Of a stretch of 64,000 nucleotides of DNA, positions 47,281 to 60,400 are shown one piece after another. A program made the position numbers and the translations under genes. The stretch is from Lunularia cruciata. Taxonomy: Eukaryota; Streptophyta; Marchantiopsida; Lunulariales; Lunulariaceae. The notes under the pieces are model-generated. The model saw only the letters and a program-made list of their open reading frames with translations, did no database searches and was not told the origin of the DNA. Where the stretch lies: contig OX419759.1 of NCBI GenBank assembly GCA_948567375.1, forward strand, positions 60,861,493 to 60,925,492. Direction: 5' to 3'. Position 1 is the first letter of the stretch. The number at the start of each line of letters is the position of its first letter.

Positions 47281-47557
47281 TGCTATTGATCCCATTGTTA
47301 ATTGCATGTTTGGAATCTATACCACATAAAGTGTGAACTAACTATAGGTCAAGTACATCTAGGACATAACTTCTATCCTTGAGGAACCACCATGAGGAGA
47401 GGAGTCAAACATGCCATACGTTATCCTCTTGAATAGCTATCACACACCAACATAATAGCAGCTTCACCAAAAGAGCCACATAATATACACTACAAGCCTA
47501 CATGTACAAGTGCCAAGCTTAGGTCTATAGTGTCATCAATGTTTGGGAGGTGGTATG
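47281..47557. other. No gene seen
   Basis: Continuation of the DNA into which the chromovirus inserted. No motif is recognised. Confidence 0.4.
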
Positions 47558-48286
47558 TGTAATATTCCAAGGATAGAGAAACACAATAGAGAGAAAACAC
47601 AAATTCCACACTCAAACTCCGATGCTTCAAAGGAGCACCTTCTCTTTATTATAAAGCCAAAGAGGATCTCCACCAAGGAAGCTCTACCATAGGATTAGGT
47701 ACATGGATAGGTGACCTATCAATGAGCTCCACCCTCAGATTATTTGCTTGGATGGCTGACATGTCGGTCCTGGTCCCATTTGGTTGGTCAAATGGGCTTT
47801 GATTAGAGGGAATATTCCTATATGAATCTCAAAATCACAAGGGTGAGGTACTATTGGAAAGCTCTCGGCAAGACAAACCAAGGGGAGAGAAAGGCCAACC
47901 TTTCCTCCATTCAAGGGGAAATATACATATTTTTTAGGCCTAATTCATCCATTTAGGCCTCCAAATTTGCCTCTAAAGTTTTTGGGCCTATTTTGGCTTA
48001 TTCCTTATTAGTAGAAGTGCTCTTTTGGTGACACCTCTATTTGATCTACTTTCTACATCATGTGTAATATCCTTCTAGATGTCACTACCCCAAGTTTCAC
48101 CTAGATCATATGCCTAACTATTGATTCTAAAGTTGTCAAGCATATTTGGTTTTTGGCCTATTAGTAGAAGTACTCTTTTGGTGATATCTTTGTATGATCT
48201 ACTTAGTCCATCATGTATAACATCCTTTTAGATATTGCCAAACCAAATTTCATCTCTAGATCATCTATCTAGTTATTGATATTACA
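47558..48286 (-). mobile_element. Solo LTR, family B (antisense)
   Basis: TGTAATATTCC to GATATTACA, the reverse complement of the family-B LTR at 54952-55655. Flanks GTATG and ATATG are a probable 5-bp duplication with one change. Carries two imperfect copies of the internal unit containing GTAGAAGTRCTCTTTTGGTG. Confidence 0.88.
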
Positions 48287-48324
48287 ATATGGCACATAAG
48301 TCACACATGATCCTTCCAAACAAT

Positions 48325-48368
48325 TGTAATCTTCCAAGGAGAAGAGACTGAAGAGAAATAAAAAAAAA

Positions 48369-48399
<31 letters not shown>

Positions 48400-49090
48400 A
48401 TTTCACACTCAAACTCCGACGCCCCAAAGGAGCACCTTGACTATATTATATAGCAAAGGAGCTACCACCAAAGGAAGCTCCACCCTTGGATCAGATACAC
48501 GGATTGGTGACCTATAAACAAACTCTACCCTTGGATTGGTTGCATGCATAGGTGACATGTCGGTTTTGATCCTATCTGGTTTGTCAAACTTTCTTTGACA
48601 AAAAGGAATCTTTAGGGAATCTTCTTGTAGGAATTTCCAAATTGTGTAGGTGAGGTACCATTGGAAAGCTCTCAATGTGACAAACTTGGGGGAGGAAGGC
48701 CAACCTGTCCTCCATTGTTGAGGAGGGGATGTTTGTATATTTTTGAGGCCTAATTCATCCATTTAGGCTTCCAAAATTGGCACTGAAATCTAGGCTATTT
48801 TTGGCTCCTACCCTATTAGTAGAAGTCCTCTTTTGGTGACACCTCTGCATCCTAGCCCATCATGCACAATATCCTTCCAAATCTTACCAAGCCAATTTTC
48901 ACCTTTAGATAATATGTCTAGCTTTTGGTATTACAAATTTAAGTTATTTTTGGCTCTTGCACCATTAATAGAAGTACTCTTTTGGTGACACCTTTATTAG
49001 ATATACCTAGACAATCATATATAACATCCTTCTAGATGTCATCAAGTCAATTTTCAACTCTAGATGATATATCTAGCTGTTAGTATTACA
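48325..49090 (-). mobile_element. Solo LTR, family B (antisense) with CA microsatellite
   Basis: TGTAATCTTCC to TAGTATTACA, a second antisense family-B LTR 38 bp from the previous one. Flanks ACAAT and ACAAC. Near 48362-48402 an A-run and interrupted (CA)n tract have expanded at a place where sister copies have ordinary sequence. Confidence 0.85.
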
Positions 49091-51783
49091 ACAACACAAT
49101 CATATCCTTCCAACACAAGGAATCTAGAAGGCAAAACCTTGTGCACTCTCAAGATAGTGCAAGCATGTAGTATCATCAAGTGTTGTGGGTGCAATCTATT
49201 GTAGATGTACAAAATCACTTGGATGAAATTGATAGATCAAGGATCTATAACCTCCTCCTCAAATAGAAGCATAGCATAAGGTATCCTTATGTTGAGAAAT
49301 TGCTAAATTCTCAAAGGCTATTGGCATCATTCTTTGAAAGATCTTTATCTACTGAGAACATGCACTCATCCATATGTCTAGATCATCCAAGTCCAAAAAC
49401 TATAGTAGCATCACAAAAAATGGCTACATGTAAATTTGGTTCTTGCACATAAAGTAGAAAGTAAGGAGAGAAGGATGCTAAGGAGGCTTTCCAACTAAAT
49501 CAATAGCCCATGGCCAACCAAGGTAACTAGAGATCCCAATCTCTTAGGTGGCCTCTTTGAAAACCATACTTATGCAATCCCCTTTCATCATCTAAATTAC
49601 TCTCTCTACTAAGCCATTTTTCTTAGGGTGATCTTGGGAGATAGTATGATGATCAATCAAGGCCTTGTCATACAAGACCTAAAACTCCCCCAAGAACTTT
49701 ATACCTTGATCAGTCAAAACCTTAGTTGGTACCAAAATGACTAAGAACTTGGTCTAGGAATGAGTAGGTTTTCCCTTCATTGGACTTGTCAAGAAGTGTC
49801 ACCAACACAATCTACTTGGAGAAGTGTTCCACCATAACCAAAACATACCAATGATGTCTCATTGTCAGCGATAAAGGTCCAAGAAAGTCCAAACTCTAAT
49901 GGTAACCTAATCCCATGATACGTAATAGGTGTAATTATGGCATAAGAGCACTAAGTGATACTTTAACTTGATCATACACCACACATCTGGCAACAAACTA
50001 TTGTATATTGGTTTTCATACATACCACCAATAATGACTCTGAAGTAAGTTATATGTAGGCTTTACTCCAAAATATCTTAGCTCCTTATGAGCATGACATA
50101 CCAATTGTGATCTCTAAGATGGAAGTGGTACTACTTGCACTCTACCATCCTTCCATACACAAAAAAGATGTATGCACTCCAATCTAAACCGCTTGGCTTG
50201 TTGAAATACACAATCTCTCTCCTTGGCACCAATTGTGCAAAAGATCATTCATCATTAAGACATCATTGTGAATGTCTTGTTTTCCTATACCAATATATCT
50301 ACCCTTTGGATTTGTGAACTCAACAACTCTTCCTATATGTGCGAAGAGAGATACCACCAAAGCTTCAAAATATATACATAAAAAGGTAGATGCATGCCAA
50401 CCTAGAACTATCTCCTCATCTATATCACCATACCAATGTGCTTTAATCTGATCTTTTTAATTGAGACATGGGTTTCTACTCAACCCATATGCATCATAGT
50501 TCACCATTCTAAGTTTGTGAATAACCATGAAGTCATATTCTTGTAAAATTAAAGCCCATCATGCAAGCTTCCTTGAAAGCTTGTTAGACCTCATCAACCA
50601 CTTCAGTGGTTGATGATCAATGATGAGAATGAAGGGTTACCAAACAGGTAACACAAGAAATATGCAATTGCCCATACTACTGCCAAACACTCTCACTCAT
50701 ATGGACTATACTTTGCCTTTGCTAAATTGTTGGAGTGACTAGCATAAGCCACCACAAACTCCTTCCTCTCATTATCTTGTTGGGTGAGCATTGCTCCAAG
50801 ACCCAACATACTCCAATCAATATGAACCTAGAATGGTCATCCTCTCATCAATCTCCTAAGAATAGGAGAAAATATCAACTTCTCCTTGAGTTCTATAAAA
50901 GCTCTCTTTTGCTCATCTCCTCAACACCACTCTTGTGTAAGCTTGGTCAACTTTGTCAAGGCCTTGGCAATGCCACTAAATCCTCTAACATATCCTTGAG
51001 AGAAATTTTCCATCCCAAGGAATGCTCACACTTTGCTCATATCCATAAGCCAAAGAATATGTGCAATAGCCTCCACCTTGGTCTACTAAACACCAAGTCA
51101 TCTAGGGTAGATAGTGTGACCCAAATACTCAACCTGCTTGTGGAAGAATCTACACTTCCCAAGATGTAACTTGAGTCTATGAGATCTCAACCTCTCAAAC
51201 ACCTCCAACAAATGTCTCTCATACTCCCCACAATAGTTCTATAAACCAAAATATCATCAATATAACATTGAGCAAATCTAATCCTATCCATGACTCTTTA
51301 GAACTTGGCAAGAGAGTTCTTTAACCCAAATGCTAAGAACCTCCATTGATATAGTATATCTTTTTTGTGAGATCAATAGCCCAAAATTTTATCTTGGACT
51401 TTTCTTCCTCCCTAATTGGTAGTTGATGATATCTTGCTTGATGATCCAAAGTACTAAGACCTTTGCATGCCCAAACATATCAAAGATCTCCTTCGGTGTA
51501 GGCATGGCATACCAATTGACCCTAGTCTATTGGTTGATAGGAAAATAATCTCCACACATCCACCTCTTTATGTATTTTCTATGCATATCCTTCTTGGCTG
51601 GCATCATTGTAATTGAAGCATACTTTCCATGTGAAATCTCTACCAAAATAGCCTCAAAATGTTCTCTACTCCAACTTTGAATCAATGCTTTCTCCATGTC
51701 ACTATATCTATAGGGATGTCAAAAAATTGGTGTATCATTAGTCAATTCAATCCAAATACCTTGTCCTTTAAGAGCACCCAAAT

Positions 51784-52209
51784 TATAACAATATAGAGTT
51801 TAGCGACAAAGTTAGTCGGACTTACAAAGTAGCACATAAGACAAATTAGCCTAGAATATCCCGGAAGTATCTAGGAAGCTTCTTGGGAAGCTTCTCGGTT
51901 AGCTTAGCTTGCACCGCAAGTAAGTAGCCTCTAGAAAGAAGCTTCTAGAAGCTTCCAACTAGCTTAGCTTGCACGTCAAGTAGGCGACTTCTAGAAGGAA
52001 GCTTCTTGAGAAGCTTCCTAGTTAACTTGGCTTGCACTCTAAGAAAGCGGCTTGAGGAAGTTTCTTGAGAAGCTTCTCAAGGGCCTTGTATGCTACCTAT
52101 AAATACCAAAGCCAAAGTTCATGCTAGGCATTTGGAGTTTTCCCTCATTCAAGTGTCTCAATGTGAGTTTCCATTCTCATATTTCTCTCCTCGGTCTTGG
52201 TCTTTTACC
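51784..52209 (+). mobile_element. Solo LTR, family C
   Basis: TATAACAATATAGAG to GGTCTTTTACC, matching the chromovirus LTR with one terminal base changed at each end. Flanks CAAAT and CGAAT. At 51938-51955 it has an uninterrupted four-unit heat-shock-element-like array, GAAgcTTCtaGAAgcTTC. Confidence 0.88.
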
Positions 52210-52290
52210 CGAATCCTTCAAATTGAAGGCAAAAAAACTTGTCTAGCTCTTCAAGAACCTCCAAACTCTTTGTCTTTCCCCTCTTATAAG

Positions 52291-52871
52291 TGTAATACAA
52301 GTAGCTAGACATATTATTTGGAGGTGAAAATTGGCTTGGTAACATCTAGAAGGATGTTATGAACAATAGATTAGAAAGATTAGACAAAGGTGTCACCAAA
52401 AGAGTACTTCTACAAATAGGGCAGAAGTTGAAAATAACTTGAAAACTTTAGAGCCAATCTCAGAGGCCTAAGTGGATGAATTAGGCTTCAAAAATGGAAG
52501 ATTCTCTCCCTTAGGGAAAAAGGCTTCCATTATCCTCTATGATTCATCTCATCAAGAGCTTTCCAATGGTACATCACCCATGCAATTCTAAGTTCCCTAT
52601 AGGAAGATTCCCTAAATATTCCCTTCAATCAAACCCATTTGACCAGCTAGATAGGAAAATGATTGACATGTCACCCATCCAAACAACTAATCCAAGGATA
52701 GAGCTTGCTGAAAGGTCACCAATCCATGTATCTGATCCAAGGGTTGAGCTTCCTTTGAAGGGATCCTCTTTGCTATATAATAAAGAGAAGGTGCTCCTTT
52801 GGGGCATTGGAGTATTGAGTGTGAAACTTGCATTTTCTCTTTTTGAGAGTTCTCTTGTCCTTGGAGTATTA
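52291..52871 (+). mobile_element. Solo LTR, family B
   Basis: TGTAATACAAGTAGC to GGAGTATTACA. Flanks ATAAG and GTAAG, a 5-bp duplication with one change. This is the short form, with one copy of the internal unit. TATA-like CTATATAATAAAGAGAAGG is present near 52770. Confidence 0.9.
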
Positions 52872-54951
52872 CAGTAAGCTTTGGCTCCTAAGTATCCTCT
52901 ATAGTTGATGTACGAGTGGAAGATGCATTGATTGACTATTATACTTGGCTCTTAGGAGTAGTAATCTCATACCTCCAACCACTATAATCCCCAATCTCAA
53001 CGCAAAAAACTCTCTTTACTCTAGTCGTAAGCTCCATATGTCCTCTAGTTGCATCCCAAGTAGACCAAGGATGTAACCCAAGGAGACCATGCTCACTTGG
53101 ATGGAAACCAAGTAGACTACTCTCACTAGTAGCCATTGGTTGTGTTCTAAGAATACCATGCCCACTTGGTCCATCATCCCCAACATGTGCATGAATCACC
53201 TTGATAGGCACAAATCTCATGTGTTGGAGTGGTGATGTCTATCAAGTGCATCTTACATTGCTCTGCCAAGCCAAGGCTCACAATCCAAGTCAAAAAATTC
53301 ATATCCATAGCCTAAAACCTAATGCTTAAATGCCTTTGACACTACTACAACAACAATAATACTTGTATGAAAACCCATCACTTGCTCCTTCTCATTGATG
53401 TTGAGCTCCATCAACTATTGTAACTATAAATCCCAAACAAGTCCAAGATCTCCCTCTTGAAAAACATAGGACCCTAGAAAACTCATAAGTGTTTGTAAAG
53501 CGGCTTGTAATGTTCTAAGGATAAGAGGATCCCTAATTGTTGACATTGATAATAAGTCAAGATACCGACAAGCCAAGTGTGCCACATGATGTAGAGAGAC
53601 TCACCAAGCAATTTAATATCTCTCCACATACAAGTACCTCTATATTCATATACCCTCCTATAGTTCCGCAGTTAGTCCAATGCTAATCCCACCAAAAAAT
53701 TCCAATAGACATACTCCCTTTATTGGATATTGCCAAGCAATGAGTGTGGTATCCAAAAGGTATCAAGGTAACAAACTCTGGAGGCTCATCCTCACATTGG
53801 TCACCTAGTGGTACAAAGGTTCCACTCCAAGCCTACTGCACCAATTGATTTTCATGCTACTACAATGCCTCCTTTGAACTCATACAATGGAACATCCAAG
53901 GTGGATGGAACAATCTCACTCATACTCCAAATCCAAGTGATCTCCTCTGGTACTAGAGTATCCTCTACATGGGCATTCCCTTCCAATAAGTCACTAGGCC
54001 AAGTAATAAATCATTGAAAGCTGAAATTGATGTCACCATAGTCCCAAATTGTAGTGAGACAAGATTGCCACTATTGAAGCGTATAAGTAGGCAACATACT
54101 CATCCTTCACCTGACTGCCAACTTGGTCTATAAGAGGTTGTCTCCTCTCAATAGTCAATATTTAATAGTGTTATACCCATGGGGTATAACAATGCTCCCC
54201 CAACTAACACATCATATGATTCAACTATTGTTGCAATGGCATGAGCTCACACCACAAAGCTATCAATCGGATGACCAAGCTGAATCTAAAAAACAAGCTC
54301 TCCACATGTGATGTATTGTGTAGAACCACCTCCTAGAGATGTTTGGATCTGAAATGTACACCTCTCCACATTGGTCTTTTGTAACTCCAGACCAACAATT
54401 GTAGCCTTCCCCAACATAAAGATATGCACACTAGAGTCTAATAAGACCCTTTATGGTGTATAGACCTTCCTTGAAGGTCCCACCAAACAAAAATCCCCCT
54501 CTGGTTATCCAATAGGACAACTCCAAATGTAAACCACGCTTACTCAAAGGCCGGTCTAATTGGTAACTCTTCTAATCTAGCCATTGTTGCATGCCATAGA
54601 ACATTGATCATTGAGCAGATCCCATGCTCTTCAACCAAGTCAGCTCTACTATCAACTACCTCTGCTTTAGAAGCAAGAACCACATCATCGCTACTCTCAC
54701 AAAGTGTAGCAGCCAACCAGAACACTAGAGTTGGGTCAACTCCCAATGTAAACATGTCATTGGCTAAGAATAATGGAAAGTGCACAATCAATTGAGCCGC
54801 CTCCAACATTGAGCTAGACTCAACCAATATAGTAGCAAGTGGCTGACTAGTAGGAAGTCCATTATGCACCCTATCACCACCTAGCACACCTGCACTAAGG
54901 CATCTAGGAGCCATAGATGTCATCTATAGTGCCTCAAAGAGTGTAAAGAAC

Positions 54952-55655
54952 TGTAATACCAAGAGCTAGCCATATGATCTAGATGTGAAATTTGGTTTGG
55001 TAACATCTAGAATGATGTTATACATGATGGTCAAAATAGATAAGATAGAAGTATCACCAAAAGAGTACTTCTACTAATAGGGCAGAAACCTAAATAGACT
55101 TGAGAACCTTAGAACCAATAGCTAAACATATGATTTAAAGGTGAGAATTGGTTTGGTAACATCTGGAAGGATGTTATACATGATGGACTAAATAGATCAG
55201 AAAGAGGTATCACCAAAAGGGGACTTCTACTAATAGAGTAGGAACCGAAATATGCCTGAAATCTTTGAAGGCAATTTTGGAGGCCTAAACGGATGAATTA
55301 GGCCTCAAAATGTACAAATTATTTGCTTTGTCTCGTCAAGAGCTTTCCAACGATACCTTACTCATGTGATTCTGAGATTCCTACAAGAAGATTCCTTAAA
55401 AGATTCCCTCCGGTCAAAGCTTTTGTTTGACCAACCAGATAGGACCTAGACCAGACATGTCACCCATCCAAGTAAGTAATCCAAGGGTGGAGCTTGATGA
55501 CATGTCACCTATCTGTGTCCCTAATCCTATGGTGGAGCTTCCTTGGAGGAGATCCTCTTTGTCTATATAATAAAGAGAAGGTGCTCCTTTGGGGTATCAA
55601 ATGTTTGAGTGTGCAATCTTTGTTTTCTCTCTTCTCTTGTCCTAGGAGTATTACA
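54952..55655 (+). mobile_element. Solo LTR, family B, long form with perfect target duplication
   Basis: TGTAATACC to GGAGTATTACA, 704 bp, with AGAAC duplicated exactly (54947-54951 and 55656-55660). Contains two tandem imperfect copies of a unit of roughly 170 bp (GGTTTGGTAACATCT ... ACTTCTACTAATAG). The best reference copy of the family in this window. Confidence 0.93.
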
Positions 55656-57247
55656 AGAACTAGGGGAGTCTGACCTATCTACCAGTCTCTCCTCTTTGTG
55701 GGTCCAACTCCATTGATGTTCCTCTAGGCTTTAGAGCATGTACTGCATTCTTAGTCACTATGGTAGATGCATCTTCCTAAGTTGCTCCGGACATGAAGTC
55801 CAAGATGTCTCCATCACCAAAATATGAAGTGAAAGCCTCAACACCCGAATCTGATCTCCTCTAAGCTATGGCCATGCTAGCCAATATCTGCTCCAATTGC
55901 TCAATCTGAGTAGCCATGGCTATATCAAAAGTAAGAGTAAGTACTACATCCCTACCGGGTGTGGATCCTCTAACACCACCTTTACCACCTCGTCCTCCAT
56001 GACCTAGAGCTCCTCTACCATTCACCATAGTAGCACTCTCACTCCATAACTCCAAGTGTATGTCAAAGCATCAGTCACTAGTGTGACCAAATTTGTGGCA
56101 AAGCTCACACTATCTCTATGTGGGCTATGATGCACCAAAGTTATCAAATCTGTTGCCTTGAGTGCACTCTCTCCTATTGCACTTTAGAAGTGAGGTCCAC
56201 CACAAGTCCAGCAAGCAACACCACCACTCATTGGCTATTGTTGACCCAAAAATGAAGGTAAGTGTCTAGCTACACTAGACACTCCACTTGCTCCATAGGC
56301 TATACACCTTGTCCTAAAAAACCAACATGGTGTAGTGCACTCTATTGCACTTTAGAAGAAGTAACAATTATGGATAAGGTCTCCCTACCAAATCCAAATG
56401 TCACTAATCGCTCCTCCACCATGTTGAGCTCAATTGCTCAACCAAACCAAAGACCACTACCAAAGTAGGCAAAGTAGCATGTAACAACATAGCATCACAG
56501 ACTCTATGTCGCAACTCCCTATCTAGTATCCCATACCAAAACTAGAATGTTTGGTTCTCAATAACTCCCTAAGTAAAATTGATCAATTGTCTCATGCAAG
56601 TGTATGCCTCATGTAAGCTCTCTCTAGCCTTTTGTTAGAACTCTTTTAAGCTTTTCAAATTGTTAATCTGCATTCCTTGGTCTGCCTCAAACACGAGAAG
56701 AACTCCACCATAGGGTTAAAGCCTGGTACTACACCACCTCATGTAGTAGTACTTCCACTTGTAGTAGCACCATCTTCAAGAGATCCACCAATGCTACTAG
56801 AGCTAGAACTTGTAGGTACTACCAATCTACCCCTAGAAACTAAGCTTGAAGTGATGGAGACATATTTTGGAGACCAATATTGTCTCCATAACTCAATCTC
56901 CTCCAAGTGAGCTCTCTTGAACTCATAATATTTGTCCATCAATGGACCTTCTAAGTGCTACAACAACCTCTTCCATGCCATGAAGGTATGAACAATGTCA
57001 AGTTCTACATCTATTGTAGATCATACTAACTAACAAACTCCTAGATGAAGTTATCCAACTCAATGGTACCCATCATACCAGAGTAATTTTTTAGGACCTT
57101 TAGAGACCTTGAAAATCTCATCCATGTCCCACAACAACAAAGCATAGACACCAAGTGCACTTTGCGTTGAATCAACTCTTATGTCAAACTCCAACTTAGA
57201 GTCAATCTCCTCCCTCATTTGGACATGAGATACAAGCTGATACCAAG

Positions 57248-58204
57248 CGCCACTTCGAGTAAACCATTACGTATTGCAATGTTATCTCCTCTAGAATCCC
57301 CAAAGAACTCTTTTGTGACAAAGTAACCAAAAACTACAAACCGCAATTGTAACTACCACAAGTACCTCACCAAGAATCACCACCAAGTACCAACACCACC
57401 AATTGAATGTCACCCATTAATGTAGCTCTAACTACAACTACACTAGGAGAAAGAGCAACTTATAACTTGCCATCACAACACACACTCTCACAATCTACAA
57501 GTCATCACTTCTTGTCTCACCAGAGAGAAATACAAGTAGTCATCACTCCAACCTCACTACCAAGAGCACACTAGAGCACCAATTCTCTAAAGTCAGTGCA
57601 CCTCACACAAACATGGTGCACAAACAAGAAGTAGAGAATGGAGAGGGTCCAATCATAACAAGGCTAAACAAAAACCTTCCATCTCATAAACCAACACTAG
57701 ATTGACTTTGCCACCATTTGGCATTTGACATAATAGGAGTTATCTATCTACTTCATAAGCTACAAGGATCATTGAGAATGGGATGAAACTTTCTCTAGCC
57801 AAAATTTGACGTAAATCTTCAACAAAATCTGATATAAATCTCTAGAGTTGGTTGACCGCCAAATACTCTGCTAAATCTTCACTCAAGCCAAATTGGGAAT
57901 ATAAGGATCCTCAAATCTTTAATTTGTGTGAATGGATTCCAACTCCACCTTCAATTTTTCCCTTTAAGCTCAATTTGCACCAAATTGGTCATGTTTTCAC
58001 CTCTTGAGCTCAAAACAAACACTATTGCTTGAAATTGACTCTCTCTAGCTCCAAATTTGGCTAGCGCTTCTACACAAAATCATTTTCAAGAAAACCTAAA
58101 CTACAATCAAGGTACCACAATCCACCGGACTTGGAGATACCACCAACACCCTTAGTTTTTACACCTAATTTCACCCTAACTCTCACTTCTCTGATGTAAA
58201 ATCA
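57248..58204. other. No gene seen; possible LTR of the old gypsy element
   Basis: Lies just upstream (minus strand) of the primer-site remnant, where the 5' LTR should be. No match to LTR families B or C was noticed and no terminal TG/CA could be placed with confidence. Confidence 0.3.
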
Positions 58205-58605
58205 GTTTGTTCACAACTCAAATCACACTCAATCATATCAATACTTAATCTATCACTCAACAATCTACCAACAATTGTGCACTGATTACAATCAAGCCAC
58301 ACCCACTCTAGCTAAGAGACTCAAGGTGATGCTTTTTGGCTTTCTATCCATTCTAGCTAGGAACTCAAAAGCTCAACATTAGAGAAGTGAGCTCTTCAGA
58401 GTTTCATTTCCAAGGTATACTTATCATTTTGACCTAGATCTCCAACCCTAACGGCACACCCGACGGTGCAAATGGTACAAGTGACGGTGGGCTCCATCAT
58501 ATAATTAGTACCCAAACAAGAAATTTGACTATCAAGAAGTAGTATATGAGTAATTGCCAAATACCTCTTACTACCAACATTACTACTCTAGAGTTTGAGC
58601 AATCT
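58205..58605. repeat. Repeat D copy
   Basis: Aligns with 41100-41545 and weakly with 6000-6170. Abuts the pogo-like transposase remnant. Confidence 0.6.
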
Positions 58606-58609
58606 AGGT

Positions 58610-59160
58610 TTGATGCTCCAAATGGCGTGACAAAGATACCTTGCATTTTAATTGGAAAATCCAAGCAACTGGCATGTATTAAGCATCTAGAATGGCCCAT
58701 AAAATATTCTCCCAATGAAGATGGATGGATGTGGAAACTTATTGGAGATGGTTCAAAAAAGTGTTCTTTCCACAAGTGAAGAAACAGATTGGATGGCACG
58801 TTCTCTTAACAATGGACAATGCTCCATGGCATTTTTAACCTTTGAACAAGACCATGTTTAAATAGTATTCTTTCCTCCAAACTACATCAGTTGGAAAAAA
58901 ATATACAATGGGAATAATTACAATGCTGAAAGAAAGTGCTAAGTACTTGTACCTAAAAGATGTGCTTGACTTCTTTGAACTTGATGAAGAGACAAAAACC
59001 ATAGCAAGGTAGAAAACTTTGCCAAAGATTTGCAAGGGTCACCTATCTATGGGAATCCATTGCACCTACTTGATGCAATCAATTATGTAAAAAGTGCACA
59101 AGATGTAATATCTTCAATTTCCATGAAGAACTGTTTTATCAAAGTGCTATTATGACACTA
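58610..59160 (+). pseudogene. Pogo/Tigger-like (DDE_1, CENP-B-type) transposase fragment
   Basis: The plus strand carries the catalytic domain of a Tc1/mariner-superfamily pogo transposase in order. Blocks are KIPCILIGKSKQLACIK (compare the PLVIGKSKKPRCFK block), KYSPNEDGWM, then after a frameshift LTMDNAPWHF (second catalytic Asp, DNAP-H). Next come a decayed FLPPN-type block VFFPPNYIS and MGIITMLKESAKYLYLKDVL (the QGII--LK block). The C-terminal block HLLDAINYVKSAQDV with MKNCFIK (compare AI--A---V---T--NCF-KAGF) is last. The N-terminal DNA-binding part and terminal repeats were not found. Several frame changes; dead. Weaker frames to 59540 may be its 3' end. Confidence 0.8.
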
Positions 59161-59539
59161 GCAAGAGATAGCAATGTTGAAGACATGGAAGACAGTTTGA
59201 TTGTATATGTGATGCAAAACATAGAATCTTTGCATATTTATTTGGAGCTGAAAGAATTGGATATATTTGTTAATGCTAATAATGAGCATAGTGTTTAGTA
59301 TTTATATATTGCTACCATCCTAGAGGATGTGGAAGACGTGTTAGAGTTAATGAGAATTGAAGAAATTGGAAATAACAACAATGAAAGGGATCATGATGAT
59401 ACATGTGTTGCAATTTAAAGGTTTTGAGCTTGTCTATAAAACTATTGTTGATATTGAGGATCAATTTCTCCGTGAAGATATGCAAATAGAGGTAAAAGGG
59501 ACATACTATGGTCTTAGACGATCATTTCAATCATTTTAA

Positions 59540-60400
59540 CACAATATTAGAGAGCTAACTTTGAATGTAAAACACAAAAAACTCCAGAATTTATGACAAT
59601 CTACTATTCATTACATGTTTAACCAATATACATTGAACCCCAATTTTGGGACAAAATATTGCATACTTAAGCATGAGATGATTGTATAGTATGTGGTAGA
59701 TCCACCCACAAAAATAGATCTAACTCTATAATAGATCCTTGTGACTATACTTATTGTTTGTTCTCACCTTGAGAAATTTATGTAGTAGCATTGATATGTG
59801 ATCAACATCAAGAACTTACAATCCACTACCATTATCGCAAGAACTAAAGGATATTCCCAATGGTTGATGAGAAATGGTTTGTATGATATATAATGATTAT
59901 ACTTAATCCTCAGTAAGAAGATTTAATTAAATATTTACTGTAGCTAATTTTATGTATTTATTTATATATAAATATATTATCATCTAATATGTTAAAATAT
60001 ATGAAAGACAAAGTAGAGATAACAAAAATTACTATCCTTTTATGATTATGAAATTAGGGATAAATTTCACTCAATTGATCTAGAATAGATAAATCACTAG
60101 AAAACATATAAAATTAATCAACTAAAGATAAAAAAATATTCTGCTCCAACATAAGGAAATTAAGAGATATTCTATGATATTGTACATTATCCTTATTTTT
60201 AATTCTTATATAATAATGATATAGTGTAGAATTATAAGTTTTAATTGTACCTATTAAAGGAAATTAACTTTAAACTTAAACTTCTGAAATAAAGCAAACC
60301 CTATCCTTCTGAAGAATAAATGAAACCAAATGAGAAAATTCAACTGATTTTTTAATTCTCAAATGACCCAAAGGTTCCATCTTCTTACTTACCAAGAAAG
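59540..60400. other. AT-rich intergenic DNA
   Basis: No gene, repeat family or motif recognised. Confidence 0.5.

Larger units (their letters stand above)
49100..57247 (-). mobile_element. Old Ty3/gypsy element on the minus strand, heavily decayed and invaded
   Basis: In minus-strand order: tRNA-Met primer site remnant (57237-57245, TGGTATCAG); gag region; zinc knuckle CELCHKFGHTSD (56065-56112); a protease-like LLDSSVHIFMLGK (54395-54460); the unidentified TLDVPLYEF frame (53800-54010). Then reverse transcriptase (51240-51720, LDHQARYHQLPIREEE, LAFGLKNSLAKF and YIDDILVY), RNase H (50585-50625, DHQPLKWLM) and integrase (49621-49735, VLTDQGIKFLGEF). Stops and frameshifts are everywhere. Three solo LTRs of families B and C landed inside. 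Its own LTRs were not identified. It is the oldest-looking element of the region. Confidence 0.8.

Noticed and set aside
54952-55655. Family B as an inverted-repeat DNA transposon (MITE)
   Set aside because: The terminal inverted repeat is only 8 bp, ends are TG/CA, target duplications are 5 bp and a TATA-like signal is internal, all typical of LTRs.
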